A DNA stretch of 64,000 nt from Anisakis pegreffii. Lineage: Eukaryota > Nematoda > Chromadorea > Rhabditida > Anisakidae. The notes beneath the pieces were generated by a model. That model saw only the letters and a program-made list of their open reading frames with translations. It searched no databases and was not told where the DNA came from. Numbering within the stretch: the first letter of the stretch is position 1; every line of letters begins with the position of its first letter. The stretch is taken from assembly GCA_035041965.1 (NCBI GenBank), contig JAPYMA010003027.1, positions 1 through 64,000 of the forward strand, read 5' to 3'. Below are positions 36,901-48,630 of the stretch, piece after piece. A program made the translations under genes and the position numbers.

Positions 36901-39800
36901 AGCATAATCATATTTCTGTTCCAATCAAACTGTCCTATACCTGTTGAATTCCAATGAATGGAACTGAGCAGTTCCAGGAAAGACGCGAAGAAGAGAACGG
37001 AATAGAACGACTGAATAGAACAGTTCGCAAGAAGTGTGGAACAGAAACATTACTTGATTAGTAACACTATGATGGAAAATGAAAAGTGTTAAAATGCATT
37101 TGAAGGGAAGACGTTCTGCGTGACTGAAATTCATAGTTATTCAACCATGAAACGATGTGAGAAATTTGTGAGGTTTAAAAGCGAAACGTTATTCATACTG
37201 TTTGATATCCGTTCGAAAACCTGGTCGTTTTGAACTGTATAACCCCAGCATTTCATCGAATATCTTTGCATTCTCATATTGGAATGCATACGCACCCCAA
37301 CTGGCCATTCCTCCTTGAAACGCACCGACCGCCACTTCAGTCTCCCACGGGTTAATATTCCACGATGGAGCAAGTTTTTTTCTAATGAATTCCACTTCCT
37401 ACAGCACACATGTAATATTTACATTCTTCATTCATTAACAGTTGATCATCTTGTAAATATGACAAAACGGTAACTGATCTAAATACATTCTCACATTGAT
37501 ATACGTTTGTGTGGGAACTGCGCTGGAGAGATCCATACCAATCAACACATCATAATCACATCCCAAGCCAGGTTTCGGTCTGAAATTCAACAACAAATTA
37601 CATTAGAGAATGCTGAAACGGGGAGTTTTTCGAGTGGAATAATTGTGTGACTGATTTTTAGAAACACTACCATTCTCATATATTTGAGAAAAGCCGGTAA
37701 ATTTAAGACTTTCATAACGATAATAATTGTAATTAGTAAGTTTATTATTGTTCCTCAGGCAACAGGAGCGGGACGGAACCGTCAAAAATTCCAAACAGCT
37801 CTGGTTCCTGAGCTGGTCAGCATTTGAAACAGATAATTCAAAGTAATTGCTTACTTTGGCGTTGTCGCTGTACTATACCCAGGACAAATTTTGTCGAAAA
37901 TCTGAAAATCCGTAATTTGGTTCTGGAACCTGTCAAGATCATCGTTCATTTTATAGCGACTGAGATATGAAGATTTCAGTCCTCCTCCCCACTGGTATTA
38001 CAACAGTCGCTTACAGGACTGTTCCGTCTCAGGACTTCAGAGCTTAGACAATGCAGAATTGCAATGTTTACCTCATCAGCTAGAGCATCATCGTATCGAG
38101 TTGCAATAATCGGCTGCACGCCAAGAATTGTTTTGAAATTATTCGAATTGAATTGTGAGCCAATTCCAACAATGTTCACACTTTGAGTCAAATTGGAATA
38201 CAATGATTTCACTTGTTTCAAGTCATCCGTTTCACTGCAAATATGTATCTCATCTTCAGTTTCGAAAGTAACTCAGCAGAATTTCGTGGCGCGGTTTCAG
38301 TAATTTCAGTCTATCGAACCGCCATTTAAGAATTGGATTGATAATAATCTTCGATTGCGAGGGATTTAACGAAATAATACGAGCAATAAAACATTCAATT
38401 TCAGTTGTTGATCTACTCTCTAGATTTTTGACTGACCTAATCAATCATGGAGCCCTATATTCATCGATTCCCTGGAGTACGGGATTCTTGGAAACGTCAA
38501 AAAAGTGCAGACAGAGACAATTAATGGGCTGTTTGTTGATCAAATATTTATCTTAAACACATGGAAACGATGATGGTTACTTTGCACTAAGTGCGTTCTA
38601 ATGGGTTTAGTGCATTCACATGCACTGAACACATTTGAATGAATCTACCTGGTCGCTGTAAATAATGTGTAAGACGCTACATGTCCGAATCTTTGCCTGT
38701 TACTGATCAAGTAGTTTATTGCTTTGAATCCCCTGAAATATCGTTCAATGATGTGGATGATGATTTGCATTCCTTAGAAGAAGGAATCCTATCACTAAAT
38801 TATACAAGAATGTTGATTTTGTGATGAATTTTCATCCTCCAGCGGCAAGAAAAATAATCTGGAATGTGTATGAGCATCAAAACAAACTCAGTAACACTCG
38901 GTGGTCCAAGAGATCCTATGTTGCTCATATTCTTCAAATCCCTTCTAAAGTCTGCGTCGTGGTGGTACCAGAATCCTCCGAACCACGGTGCTCCATCTTT
39001 ACCGTACGCACCAATTGAAGCATCTGTCCATGATGGCATAACGTAAAATCTGCTGGCCAATTTGTTCGTCAGGAATGCGACTTCCTGGAAGAGTCGTTGG
39101 CATGGCTTATGAAAAGCAATCTGCGCATGCCAGATATAATACACTACATTCCGTACGAAATTATTTTAATTTATCCCTGTTAATACTAAACAAATGATAT
39201 TTTATTGCTAATATGCACTCCATGAGATGGCCTTCGCGGAATATCATGTGAGTTCCAGATAGGCAGTCCCGCTAATTTCATGTCATGTCCTACTAGAATA
39301 ACGTTGCAATATCGCAAAATAAACCTCTGCATATTGCTGATTTGTAACAGCCGTTGATCGATCCAAATAGAATGCAACGTCAGTGTCACAAGGAAGACCA
39401 CCCGGATGAGGGCTGAAAATGGTTTAGTAATGTGGATTCCGTTTGCAAACATGAATTTGTTTCCATATGATCTCATCAAACTTGGAAGGGACCAGGATGC
39501 TGATGGACGAGCTATTTTGACAGTATGAAATCGACCGTCTAATCTGATGGTCTAATACACGAACTATAGAGGAAAGCAATATTCATAAGTAACTGTTAAG
39601 TCCTACGTTGGATGAGATTTAGTTGTTGTTGATGATGTTGCTGTTGATGTTGTTGTTGTTGTTGGTGGTGGTGATGATGTTGTTGTTGTTGGTGGTGATG
39701 ATGTTGTTGTTGGTGGTGGTGGTGATGTTGTTGTTGTTGATGATGATGATGGTTTCGGTGTTGGTTGCGGAGTCATTGTCGGGCACGGTGGGCAAGTTGT
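21977..39800 (-). CDS. multi-VWA-domain protein gene built from tandem exon blocks (5' end not found)
   Basis: Each 3.7-kb block encodes two von Willebrand factor A domains, usually extracellular adhesion modules. VWA-a starts with PCDTDVAFYLDRSTAVT and continues with FQEVAFLTNKLASRFYVMP. VWA-b starts with GCDYDVLIGMDLS and continues with EVEFIRKKLAPSWNI and later DLAKNGDRFIIVAPGSANA. Exons of VWA-b in the lowest block are 23699-23615, 23518-23319, 22683-22619, 22534-22374. A linker exon (for example 25821-25739, CTPQPTRSTPKP) starts in phase 0 and ends with two spare bases, and the VWA-a exon of the next block (25532) begins with the one base needed. The same holds for 39800-39607, a Ser/Thr/Pro-rich linker. 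The last linker (22114-21977) lacks the donor and ends in TGA. Hence one gene rather than separate copies is favoured. Exons between about 24000 and 24700 are only partly resolved. Both MIDAS loops read DxSxA instead of DxSxS. Confidence 0.75.
22045..25738 (-). repeat. VWA exon block A (C-terminal, partly divergent)
   Basis: This block aligns with block B at an offset of 3,707-3,708. Its parts 22190-22560 and about 24350-25738 are essentially identical to block B, while about 22565-24330 differs at many positions. The VWA-b exon at 23319-23518 differs from block B at about a dozen residues. It alone keeps a TTTAG acceptor before the exon 22683-22619. Confidence 0.9.
25739..29446 (-). repeat. 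VWA exon block B (3,708 bp)
   Basis: This full block repeats with period 3,708. By eye it differs from block C at one base (position 26539 versus 30247 region, T versus C within AGAAACTGAAT). It encodes linker exon 25821-25739 and one VWA-b/VWA-a pair. The acceptor before the third VWA-b exon reads TTTAA rather than TTTAG. Confidence 0.93.
29447..33154 (-). repeat. VWA exon block C (3,708 bp)
   Basis: This block is nearly identical to block B along its whole length. Linker exon is 29529-29447 and the VWA-a first exon starts at 29240 in block B and 32948 here. Confidence 0.93.
33155..36665 (-). repeat. VWA exon block D, runs into assembly gap
   Basis: This block matches C with a few substitutions (about 33769, 33918 and 33957). 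It stops at the N run just above the start of its VWA-a first exon (36656). Confidence 0.93.
36666..36765. other. assembly gap of exactly 100 N
   Basis: The sequence before the gap corresponds to block position 29248 and the sequence after it to about 30302. At least the linker exon and the last two VWA-b exons of a block are therefore missing. The round length suggests a placeholder, so any number of further blocks could be hidden. Confidence 0.97.
36766..39480 (-). repeat. VWA exon block E (partial, top of array)
   Basis: This is the part of a block from VWA-b upwards to the VWA-a first exon (39412 downwards). Identity with the other blocks fades after about 39420. It is the N-terminal-most block visible. 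Confidence 0.9.
39607..39800 (-). CDS. Ser/Thr/Pro-rich linker exon of the VWA gene
   Basis: This 194-nt exon starts in phase 0 after AATTAAG and ends CCAAC before GTAGGA. It encodes TTCPPCPTMTPQPTPKP followed by runs of Ser, Thr and Pro, made from imperfect TTG/GGT/GAT triplet repeats as read on the plus strand. It aligns with the shorter linker exon of the other blocks through PQPT..PKP. Such linkers are commonly O-glycosylated in extracellular proteins. The triplet runs make its length prone to change. Confidence 0.65.
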
Positions 39801-41280
39801 CTTAATTAATGGAATTTTAATAACGAGCTCTTTTCTTTAGTGCCTATCACATTCAATCACATGTAATTGTGCAATAAACATTCTCAATGGTTTCTCGTCT
39901 ATTATGAACATAAAATAATTTCATTATATCCCGGACGATGTTCAGCGAAGCGAACAGACTAACACTTAAACTGGCAACAGACTTATAACCCTAGGATCAG
40001 GTGATGACTGACTTACAGTCATTAGTTTGCTAATGAAATTTATTTGAATATCCATTCTGACTAAATTATGAACTGGATCGTGGAACAGTGAAAGTGAAAT
40101 GAAGTTTTGAGCGAAAAGTTGACTTATGCAAATGTATTGTAATTCGAATTTTATTATGATTGGGAATTAAATGTTGGCTTATCAGCTGAACTGCAAGATG
40201 ACCGATTCGAATTCATGCTCACCGCGTGTTCTTTCACTCTGAGATCACTTCAACTTTATACTTCTAAAGGTGCTCAAGTGAGGGCTTGCAAAAGTATACT
40301 GAGTCATATCCCGACCTCTTCACTTCATTTAAACAATAATCAATGATATATGGGAGCTGAATGCAATACATGACGAAAAAATGACTGACACTTTTCCCCG
40401 GTATTTTATTCAAGATCAAGAGACATTGGAAGTATCAGTTCAAGACTAATTCAAGACTAACCGATGTTTTGAATGTTGTTGTTGTGGTATCGGTTACTGA
40501 AATGTTCTTTATCAGAATCCCTTTATTGTGTAACTTGTTTGGAATGGAAACTGATTTCAACTTCAATAGGTTTCACTAATGCACACTTAGCAATCGAATT
40601 GTCGAAAGTACAATTTACTTACAATTAGAATACATCACTGAAATTCCACTGTTTGTTGTCTGATCTATAATATATGTTCAACGCGAATCGTTTCATACGA
40701 TTAATAATCCTTTCGAACGATTACATGCGAATCTTTCGCAGGATTCATATGTGAAAAATAGTTCTCATATAAGAGAGAATACAGAATCATTATCGAATGA
40801 AATGAAGTCGCAATCACCCTTTCCAATCTGCTTGTGAATGTGCACTTTCAATCACCATAAAAAACATCCACCTATCCTTATCAATATAATCACTTTAATT
40901 CGCCACAGAAAAAAAAACTTATCTTCATACGTTTAGATTTCAACAGAATACGTATGAAACTCACTGTTTTCCAATGGGATACACATTGGCGATAACATAG
41001 CACTAGGTTCTCGATTGTCTGAAACGAGTAATTCGGTGTCATATATTGGTAATTTGGTGAGCTCGACTGTTCAAAACCACCTTTTGAAGTGGATGGGTGA
41101 AAAGAGAGAGCTTGAAACAGATTTTTAGAATCTCCTAATGATCAAAGCGAAGAATCTGCTGAAATCAAAACAATGGCCTATAATATGCCGAAAGACAAAT
41201 TTTATTGTTGGAGAATTGGAATTTCATTGTGTAGAAGAATCAGCCTTCGTGACGAATCCTAATAAAATTTCAACGCTCAC

Positions 41281-41420
41281 CGATCGTTTTTTCAACGGTT
41301 GCACCAAACATGCTATTGATTTTCGCCTTCAATTCATGCAGTTTCGGAGCATTGTTGGCTGTGTATGACATACCGGACACTACCGCGACACCACCGCGTT
41401 GATCATCTGCTATACCCAAA
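41281..41420 (-). CDS. candidate internal exon, family not recognised
   Basis: The stretch is bounded by a TTGCAG acceptor and an ATCG|GTGAGC donor. It encodes 46 residues beginning LGIADDQRGGVAVVSG and ending FGATVEKTI, with one spare base at each end. The composition looks like real coding sequence. It could be an upstream exon of the VWA gene or part of another minus-strand gene starting near 44471. I cannot name the family. Confidence 0.45.
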
Positions 41421-42998
41421 CTGCAATTCGAAATACTCTCCGTTCAAAATTCTTTTCCCCGTGATATGATCCTCATCATAGAATTCAGTTTGTGTTGATT
41501 ATTTCCTACACAGAATTCAATTCAGTTTGTGTTGATTATTCCCTGCACGAAAATTGTGCTCTTGAATTTCGCTTAGCAAGCCCAAGAGTATTTTTACGGT
41601 GTCACGAAACCATTCCAAATGCTGCGTGTGCAATGATGGAAAGAACTTCATTCCATTGGGTGAATCAAATTTTGAATGCATTATCCATGTTCATGTTGTT
41701 TTGATACACTCAAAGTATCGCACTATAACTTACATTGTTATTGAGGCGCCCTTGCAGCAATGAATCTCTCTCTTTTGACGTTTATGCTGAGGACTATCAG
41801 CACCATTCGCCGCTCCGTTCAGCGCATACTCCAACTAGCAATTCAATGTTTCGTTATCGGATAATTTCTCAGTTATTGTATCAATTTCCAATTTCCTCAA
41901 TCGATGATGCGAATTTTCGAACCAATAATTCACCACAAAATGAGAAAGAAACATCGACGACACTTCTCCAATAACAAAAGGCAATGAAGAAGCATCTTCA
42001 TCGCTCACTTTGCAATATTTCCAACTTTTTGATATATGAATAAGGTTGATAATCACTTCATCAGTTGATAAACATGGAACACCTAATAGAAGAGGAAAAA
42101 TGCTGAGCTTAAGGATCTCAATTTTTAATAAGAACTTTTTTGAAGATGCACTGCTCTTCGATCTTCTGAACTATCACTGATATCTTACTTAGGTGCAAAA
42201 AATGATTATAAAATCATTATCTTCTTCGGCACTGACTATTATTACCGATAATCATCAACTTTTATTGCTTCTAGAAAAACCTTGACCGTTATCAGCAAGA
42301 AGATAACGATCGAATTTCGTGCGTGAACGTTAAACGTCACCGAGTAAGTTAAAACGATTATTTTGCAAATTTTCCTACTTTACGATTTGAAATTTTTTCC
42401 GATATCTAACAAAGCAAACAATGAAGGAATCGTCAATGAAGTGCAGATCGTTTGGAACGTAGAAATATCATTCGTAATCGATTGAAAAGAGGAATCGAAG
42501 AACCGTGAGTGATACCTATTCTATCAACAAAAAAAAAACGTTGCCCTTTGACAAGAAGCTCAATAAGGTGTTCAGGTATCGAAGAGGATTTTCTGACAAA
42601 CCTGTGATTGAATTTTGCGAGCGGCAGACGCATAATCTTGTTGGACTTCAGAATACGAAAATTGCGAGAGGCGAATGGTGAAATAGTACGAAACTGCATG
42701 GTTCAATTTTCCTACAAGCGAAAATCAGTTCATAGATGCCAAGTAAATAACTTTTCAGATTAATATAGTCAAAAAAGAAATCACGAAGCTAGAGAAGTCT
42801 TGGCAAAGTATTGCTTGATTTCATGATCATTTTCTGGTTGTTGGACTGTTATTCTGTGCGAACATTCTCTGAATCGAAGACCAGTTTCGTGGCAAAAATT
42901 TTAATTTAATGCAGAAGCCATGTCCATAGCCATACAGCCGTTCTTAAGCACTTTGTTTGCTCCGAATGGGAGAATAATTACAAAGAATGATTTATGAC

Positions 42999-44116
42999 TA
43001 GGGTTTGCAAAATCCCGACGTTTTTTCAATCCCGGGATCGATTTTTGATCCCGGGATAATCCGGGGATCGAACAATTTTTGTAATATCGATGCGGGACAT
43101 GTTCAAACACATTTTTTCGAACCAATATGTTCATTAATAATCATAAAGGAGTTAATTCAACGAATTATTGAATAAATCCAAGAAACCAAATTATTCAAAT
43201 TCAAATTGATATTTCAGATAATGATAATAATGATCATGCCACAAAGGCATACTGCGTTCTCAGGCATCTTGTCATCTCGGGTCTAAGCTAATAACAATAC
43301 ACTTGCATGTGAATATGAAATTCTTGATTCCCAAACACTTATTTGCAATGCTTCAAGTCCATTTTCTATCAGTATTAACGTCAGCTGAATTCTGCCGTTT
43401 CAAAAATTTCGATCTTTACGAAAGGAATGCATCGTATGAATTATATCATTTGAATTTTGAAATAACTAAAAGTTCACAGATTTATCGAAAAAGTGAAAAA
43501 AAAACACCCGCAATGAATTTTCATCGAACCATCAAGCACTTAGGTATTTGATAATTTCGATCAGAAATCAAGGAAATAAACCTTTTGAATGGAACAATTT
43601 TGCTCACTTCGACAATGAATTCTCACTATGAGTGAATTCAGTGAGAATTTATGTACATTTCGATCGGATGAAAATGTTTCCAAGTAAAAAGACTTGCAGT
43701 CTTTGGAACATGCAGTTGAATTAACAGATGGAATATTGAAGCCGAACAAATCTTGTGGGAGGAAACGACTCAAAATTTCATTGAACTTTGTTGCTCTTGG
43801 TTTTTATTAGAAAATGTGATGATCTCTGTTAGTCTATTACATAAAATCACTTGAATGTTCAATAAAATGTTACGTAAAAGTTCATCGAGCTGTCGTTGGT
43901 CATGTCATTCATCCAACTAGCGTCTATTTCCTTAGCTATTCATCAATGATAGAGGGCAAGCAGCAAAAATGACTGCATATGTATGAGATGGGAATGATTA
44001 AGGCTTGCTTCAAGATGAGCATACTATCAAAATTCATGCAAATTGACCTGCTTTATCAACTACCGAAATCCCGGGATTTTTCAGAACTTAAATCCCGAGA
44101 TCCCTTGCAAACCCTA
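42999..44116. mobile_element. non-autonomous hAT element, copy 2 (1,118 bp)
   Basis: Ends read TAGGGTTTGCAAAATCCCG and CTTGCAAACCCTA. Flanks TTTATGAC (42991-42998) and TTAATGAC (44117-44124) match at 7 of 8 bases. It shares the ATCCCGGGAT subterminal palindromes and interior with the copies at 9606 and 59771. No transposase is encoded. Confidence 0.92.
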
Positions 44117-44371
44117 TTAATGACTCTTTGCTAACAGAGATATCCAAACATTACGGACAACGATTTCGTTTGGTCCATTAGTTTAGATCACTTCGGAAAT
44201 AGCTTCAAAATTTCGGACACTTGAGTCGAATATCATCAGGGCTTTTTGAATGTGCCAAGGAAAATCTGCTAACCATACAGAAGGAATAATAGGGCAAACT
44301 GTGAATGAACTGGAAATGGCAATCTTTTCAGACATTTCACAGAACAACACGTGGCCCAGTTTTAAACTTAC

Positions 44372-44471
44372 TTATTTCTTGACGGTTTTGAAATTGTACG
44401 ATAAGACCGGCGAGAATGCCAGCAATGGCAACAACACCAGCGATCAAGTTCAATAACCCGAAAAGCTTCAT
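44372..44471 (-). CDS. candidate first coding exon with signal/membrane anchor
   Basis: From ATG at 44471 the frame encodes MKLFGLLNLIAGVV followed by further hydrophobic residues and QFQNRQEI, then ATAA|GTAAGT, a strong donor. The hydrophobic run of about 22 residues would act as a signal peptide or membrane anchor. An alternative is an internal exon joined to sequence near 44560-44600. It might belong with the exon at 41281-41420. Confidence 0.4.
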
Positions 44472-45211
44472 CCCAAATCTAAAAGTCACATTCCTCACCA
44501 ATCAAATGTACATGCACAAATAATACGCTATTCTCGACGCGTTCTTAATATCGTCTATTACCGAATGGATTTGTTTTCTGAAAATATCCAATGATGCCAC
44601 CGAATTTCATCATTGCGGGAAATATCACTGCAAAATGAACAGTGGACAAATCGATTCGTGAAAGTTGAAGGCGTGGCTGAATTAGTTCTCATCGTTGTGA
44701 TATCAAGTCAGTCAGAATCGTACGTGATGGTACTTACTGGGTTGACTGAGCGCTTGAAAAAGACTGATTATAAGGTTCATTCTTGTCAGCAATTCGGAGA
44801 TGAGTGAAAACCAGATTCATCGAGTGACGAAAGAAGAAAAATCGGTATTCGTATTATGCTTATAAGTCCAACAAAATGAATTCATGTTGAGCCAAGAAAG
44901 TATACAAGACAGTCAAATGGAAACGTTGGAAATTCGTTGGGAGATTTTTCTTATGCTTTTATGGCGTAATCGAAATGATCAAAATTGAAAATTTGGAAAG
45001 TGATGAGACCGATGTCGAGTATTGAATCGAAACCGAGGTTTTCGTAGATTCTGAGCGCCCTTTAATCAACCAAAGCAAACAATCCAAGATCTGAACATCA
45101 AATGACCGAGAGCAGTGGACGTCTGATCAGTCAAAGCATTGTTAGTCTGTGAAGCACATTTACCATTTGTGAAAGCTCTCCGCAAAGCTGACTTAAAAGC
45201 TTCTCGCTAAT
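44472..45211. other. no gene recognised
   Basis: A minus-strand candidate exon around 44560-44610 (hydrophobic, before a GTAATA donor) was seen but could not be joined in phase with confidence. The rest shows nothing. Confidence 0.4.
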
Positions 45212-47155
45212 AGATCAACAAAAATCAATTGCCGTTCGATAGTGATCAAAAAAGTGTGTATTGATAACGTCTCCCATTCGACTGTTTATATAGGATTAGC
45301 TAAATGCTTCCTGAGAATTCTATATCATGTGAGCTGATTGCTTATCATGTGAGGCGATTACATCATGCTTTTATAGATGCTCAAAAACTTTAAAGACGTC
45401 AGGGTTTTGGAGACGCATTGATCATCTTCTTGTTCGATTCTGTTTATTGCACTGTTTATTAGCTTTGTTATCAGTAATTATATTCTTTTTAGCAGTGAAT
45501 GAAAAATCTTGTCAGTCCGAAAGAGCAAAGTATAGTGTATGAGATACGACAAGCATACGAATATTGTTTCCTATTTCTTACCGATCGCCTAATCAAAACT
45601 TCTTCAGTGAGTGTTGGATGAGAAGAATTCCTGAATGATTGAAATTGATGCATTGGTTGAAAAGTTTTGGAAAAATATACCTGAAAAATACTGTTCTAAA
45701 ATGCAACAAATTTCGAAAGACTCGGAAATGAATAACCATCTTTTAATTATTTTGAAATGTTGCGAAAATTTTGAAATTTTGCAAAGTTTCGAATGCGAAA
45801 TGGTTCAATTTTCGTTATTCTGCTCGAAATTTCAATAAAAAAAAGCCAAAGGTACATGATTTTTGGATTCCCCCTGCATTTCAAGAGTGCAAACTGAGCG
45901 CGGAATGCAAAATGAAGATTCTTTACGTTACCATTATTGTTTTGTGTATGCCTTACTGTATCCTAAATTTAAAATACCACATTAAACGGTTTCTTACATT
46001 AAGAATTACCAACCAAACGATTTCATATCAAACAAAAAATTTTTCAAGACCATTAGTTGCTAGGTTTCTTGTTTGAAATCAATTTTTATTGCTTTATTTA
46101 TTGCTCATTAAAACAAGTACAAAATCAACAAGAAAGATACCCGAATAAAAGAGAATTGCACTAAAAGGAACAACTGATCTCATCGAATCGAAAGCCATCA
46201 AAAAATGATGGGATTTATCTCATACCATATCCACGGTGTCTAATGCAGTCATCTATTAACAAAACAACTACTTAAGAATGAAAGCCGCATCAAACCCATC
46301 AGTTCTGCCAACTGACATCCATTCAGCTGTTTGGTCCGCCGTCTTAGATGTCATACAAGTCTTTGATTTTCTTCATATAAGATAAATTTTCTTTTTACGA
46401 CGCCATGTCCTGTAATTCACTTGTGCGTTAATGTGAGGCCCAACCAATGGTGAGGATTTGCTTCGAGTCTGAGCTGGAGTCTTAGCCTCACAATTAGCCT
46501 GTGCGACTCATTCTTTGACTGTTTATGAATGAGCATCGAAAGATATGAGAATAGCGTCTTAAAAAGTATCCGACGGCACATCGAACGGTTCCTTGAACTT
46601 TTTCGACTGTAGATAAGCGATTTTCCGAAATTTTCTGGCTTATACAAGGCCTAAATCATAAGTGTCGAAATCTATGCGTTTGTTTTGCGTCTTCACCATT
46701 CTGTCGCAAAATATGCTCTGGGGTTTTGCATCGATAATGATCGAATCCTATACCAAGGAAAAGCAGATTCAACTCGAAATCTGGATTCTCTTCATGAATC
46801 CTGGAACTTTAAATCGACAGCTTACAAGAAGACACAGATCCTTGGAAGTGAGTATAGCACTGATCTATTAAACAATCTTCAAGGCTGAGCTAGCACCTTA
46901 AACACTTCCAGCGAGCATTCGCGTATCTATCTGATAACCATAATAAAGCTTGTTTTGACTTAAACTACTGGCGATGCATTTTCCAACCAATGATTTCCTT
47001 CTGTAGCGCCCATAATCTGGATCCTGTCTGTCATACGGATGGTTCAGTTGATTTAAACTAAGCGAGTGATGTGTTGGAATTGCGTCAGAACGACGTCACG
47101 AGTGTTCTGCAATCAAAACTTATCGAATCAACATTCGAAAATGTTTAAGACAGAA
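45212..47155. repeat. segmental repeat, copy 1 (flank of the Pao element)
   Basis: This stretch matches 51809-53455 at high identity, starting at the shared word AGATCAACAAAAATC. The second copy lacks about 305 bp (46472-46776 here). A small plus-strand frame (45635-45838, 67 aa) is open in both copies but has no recognisable family. At 47155 the repeat passes directly into the RNase H end of the BEL/Pao element, as it does at 53455. Confidence 0.85.
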
Positions 47156-47904
47156 CTGAGGGGCCACAGGGAATGATCGTTGGTGAGCCACGAAGGGCCG
47201 TGCCACCAGATTGAAGAATTCTGCAGGTCTCGGGGTGAAGTTCTGCGTATGGCAAGATCGGCTGGGTTGTCTGTTGTTGGTATGTAACGGTATTCGATAT
47301 CGGAAGTTGTATGTAATTCATTGAGTCGGTTTTGTATGAATCGTGGCAATTTTTCTGAAGTTGGAGAACATATCCATGCGAGAACACATCGACTATCAGA
47401 CCAGAGAACACATCGAATGTTGTGTAAGTGGAGTTGGGATAGAACGAAGTTTGAGATTCGAACTCCGATGACTGCTGCAAGTAGCTCTAGTCGCGGGATG
47501 GTTAGTCCTTTGATAGGACAAAGTCGAGATTTTGCGTATTATAGTGTGATGGTATGACTGCTTTTAAGATATACTGCTGCCGCGTAAGCTTGTATGGATG
47601 AGTCGACGAAGGTGTGAAATTCTGATGGTGGTTGGGGAGTCTGACGAAGAAGGGTGAATTTGGTGTCTTCCCAGGATTATGTTAGAGTTTTCCATTTTTT
47701 CTGCTGCTCATGTGTAAGTTTGGTATCCCATGAAGATGTCTGTCGAGTGACATTTTGAAGGAAGACTTCGAGCGGTAGTATGGTTGGTGAGAGATATCCA
47801 ACGAGGTCAAAATGTTTAGCGATGAATCTAAGGAGGGTACGTCTGTTTATGGGAGTAGTGGGAAGTGTTTTCGTTTGTATGACCAAGTTGTCAGTTGTCG
47901 TATT
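47128..47904 (-). pseudogene. BEL/Pao RT C-terminal part and RNase H
   Basis: The same frame continues with the Pao-typical KHFDLVGYLSP segment, a TAA at 47679-47677, the RNase H-like HTFVDSSIQAYAAAVYL and a final IPTTDNPADLAIRR..WWHGPSWL region. The RNase H Asp in FVDSS is present. Similarity ends near 47156, where the adjacent segmental repeat starts. Confidence 0.82.
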
Positions 47905-48630
47905 CTATGGAATGCCCAAAACCTTTATTGTGCCGTTGGGATAGCGATCTTCGGGTGCGATAAGTGTATTAACCTGGGGGTCGTTACATTTGAAGTCGCG
48001 AAGATTCATGTGTGCTTCTGCGAATAATCGTTTGGATTCTTTGTATGCCTCTTCGGCTTCTGCGGGTGAGTTACACGTGAGTAAGACATTGTCAACGTAA
48101 ATGTTTTTTAATAGTTGTGGGGCCCATTTTGAGTTGCTTAATGAGAGGTAGTGTCTTATGGTGGCAGCCAGGAGAAATGGTGAGCTGATGGCACCAAATA
48201 AGACTCGTTGAAAACGGTAGGCGATAATGGGGTTTGTAGGGCCGATTGGGAGATTCGGGTTGTTGACCCATAGAAATGGTGTGACATCTCGGTCTTCGTC
48301 GTTGAGTTGTATTTGTAGGAAGGCTTTTTCCACAGCTGCGACAATTGCGATTGGGATGCTGCGTAGGCGGAGTAGTTGACCGACAAGGTCTGGAAGGAAA
48401 ACTGGTCCTCGAAGAAGATTGCCATTTAATGATTGAGAGCGAGGAATGCTTGAGCTTGCGTCGTATACAATGCGTAGTTTCTTTTTCTCCTCGTTCCATA
48501 CGGGTTGGTGTGGGATGTAATGAATGAGGGGGTCTGAGGGAGTGATATGTGCACGTTCGATAATGCCTGTTTCGAGTTGTTGCAAAATGGTTTCTTAGTA
48601 TAGTTGACGGAGTTGTGGATTTGTGGCGAG
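47905..48630 (-). pseudogene. BEL/Pao reverse transcriptase, broken
   Basis: The region shows RIVYDASS, LLRGPVFLPDLVG, EKAFLQIQL, FGAISSPFLLAATI and YVDNVLLTC, the RT core of Pao-type elements. In the first catalytic motif the aspartate position before VEKAF reads Ala (AAVEKAF), so activity is unlikely. The YVDN motif has Asn at the second Asp position, which may be normal in some Pao lineages. Stops interrupt the frame at 48597-48595 and 47907-47905, all in one continuous reading frame. Confidence 0.88.

Larger units (their letters stand above)
39801..44371. other. upstream of the VWA gene; no gene securely recognised, hAT copy inside
   Basis: A further minus-strand exon candidate (41420-41281) and the hAT element 42999-44116 lie here. 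Short frames such as 42433-42699 (minus, 88 aa) are of unknown meaning. If the VWA gene continues upstream, its 5' exons should be in this stretch or beyond. Confidence 0.45.

Noticed and set aside
42433..42699. 88-aa minus-strand frame as a gene
   Set aside because: There are no splice signals that tie it to neighbours and no recognisable family. It is probably a chance frame.
45635..45838. 67-aa frame conserved in two segmental repeat copies
   Set aside because: Conservation follows from the recent duplication itself. There is no family signature or exon context.
47128..47155. Search for integrase coding sequence beyond the RNase H region
   Set aside because: Sequence from 47155 down is the segmental repeat. 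No zinc-finger or DDE-like pattern was seen on the minus strand.
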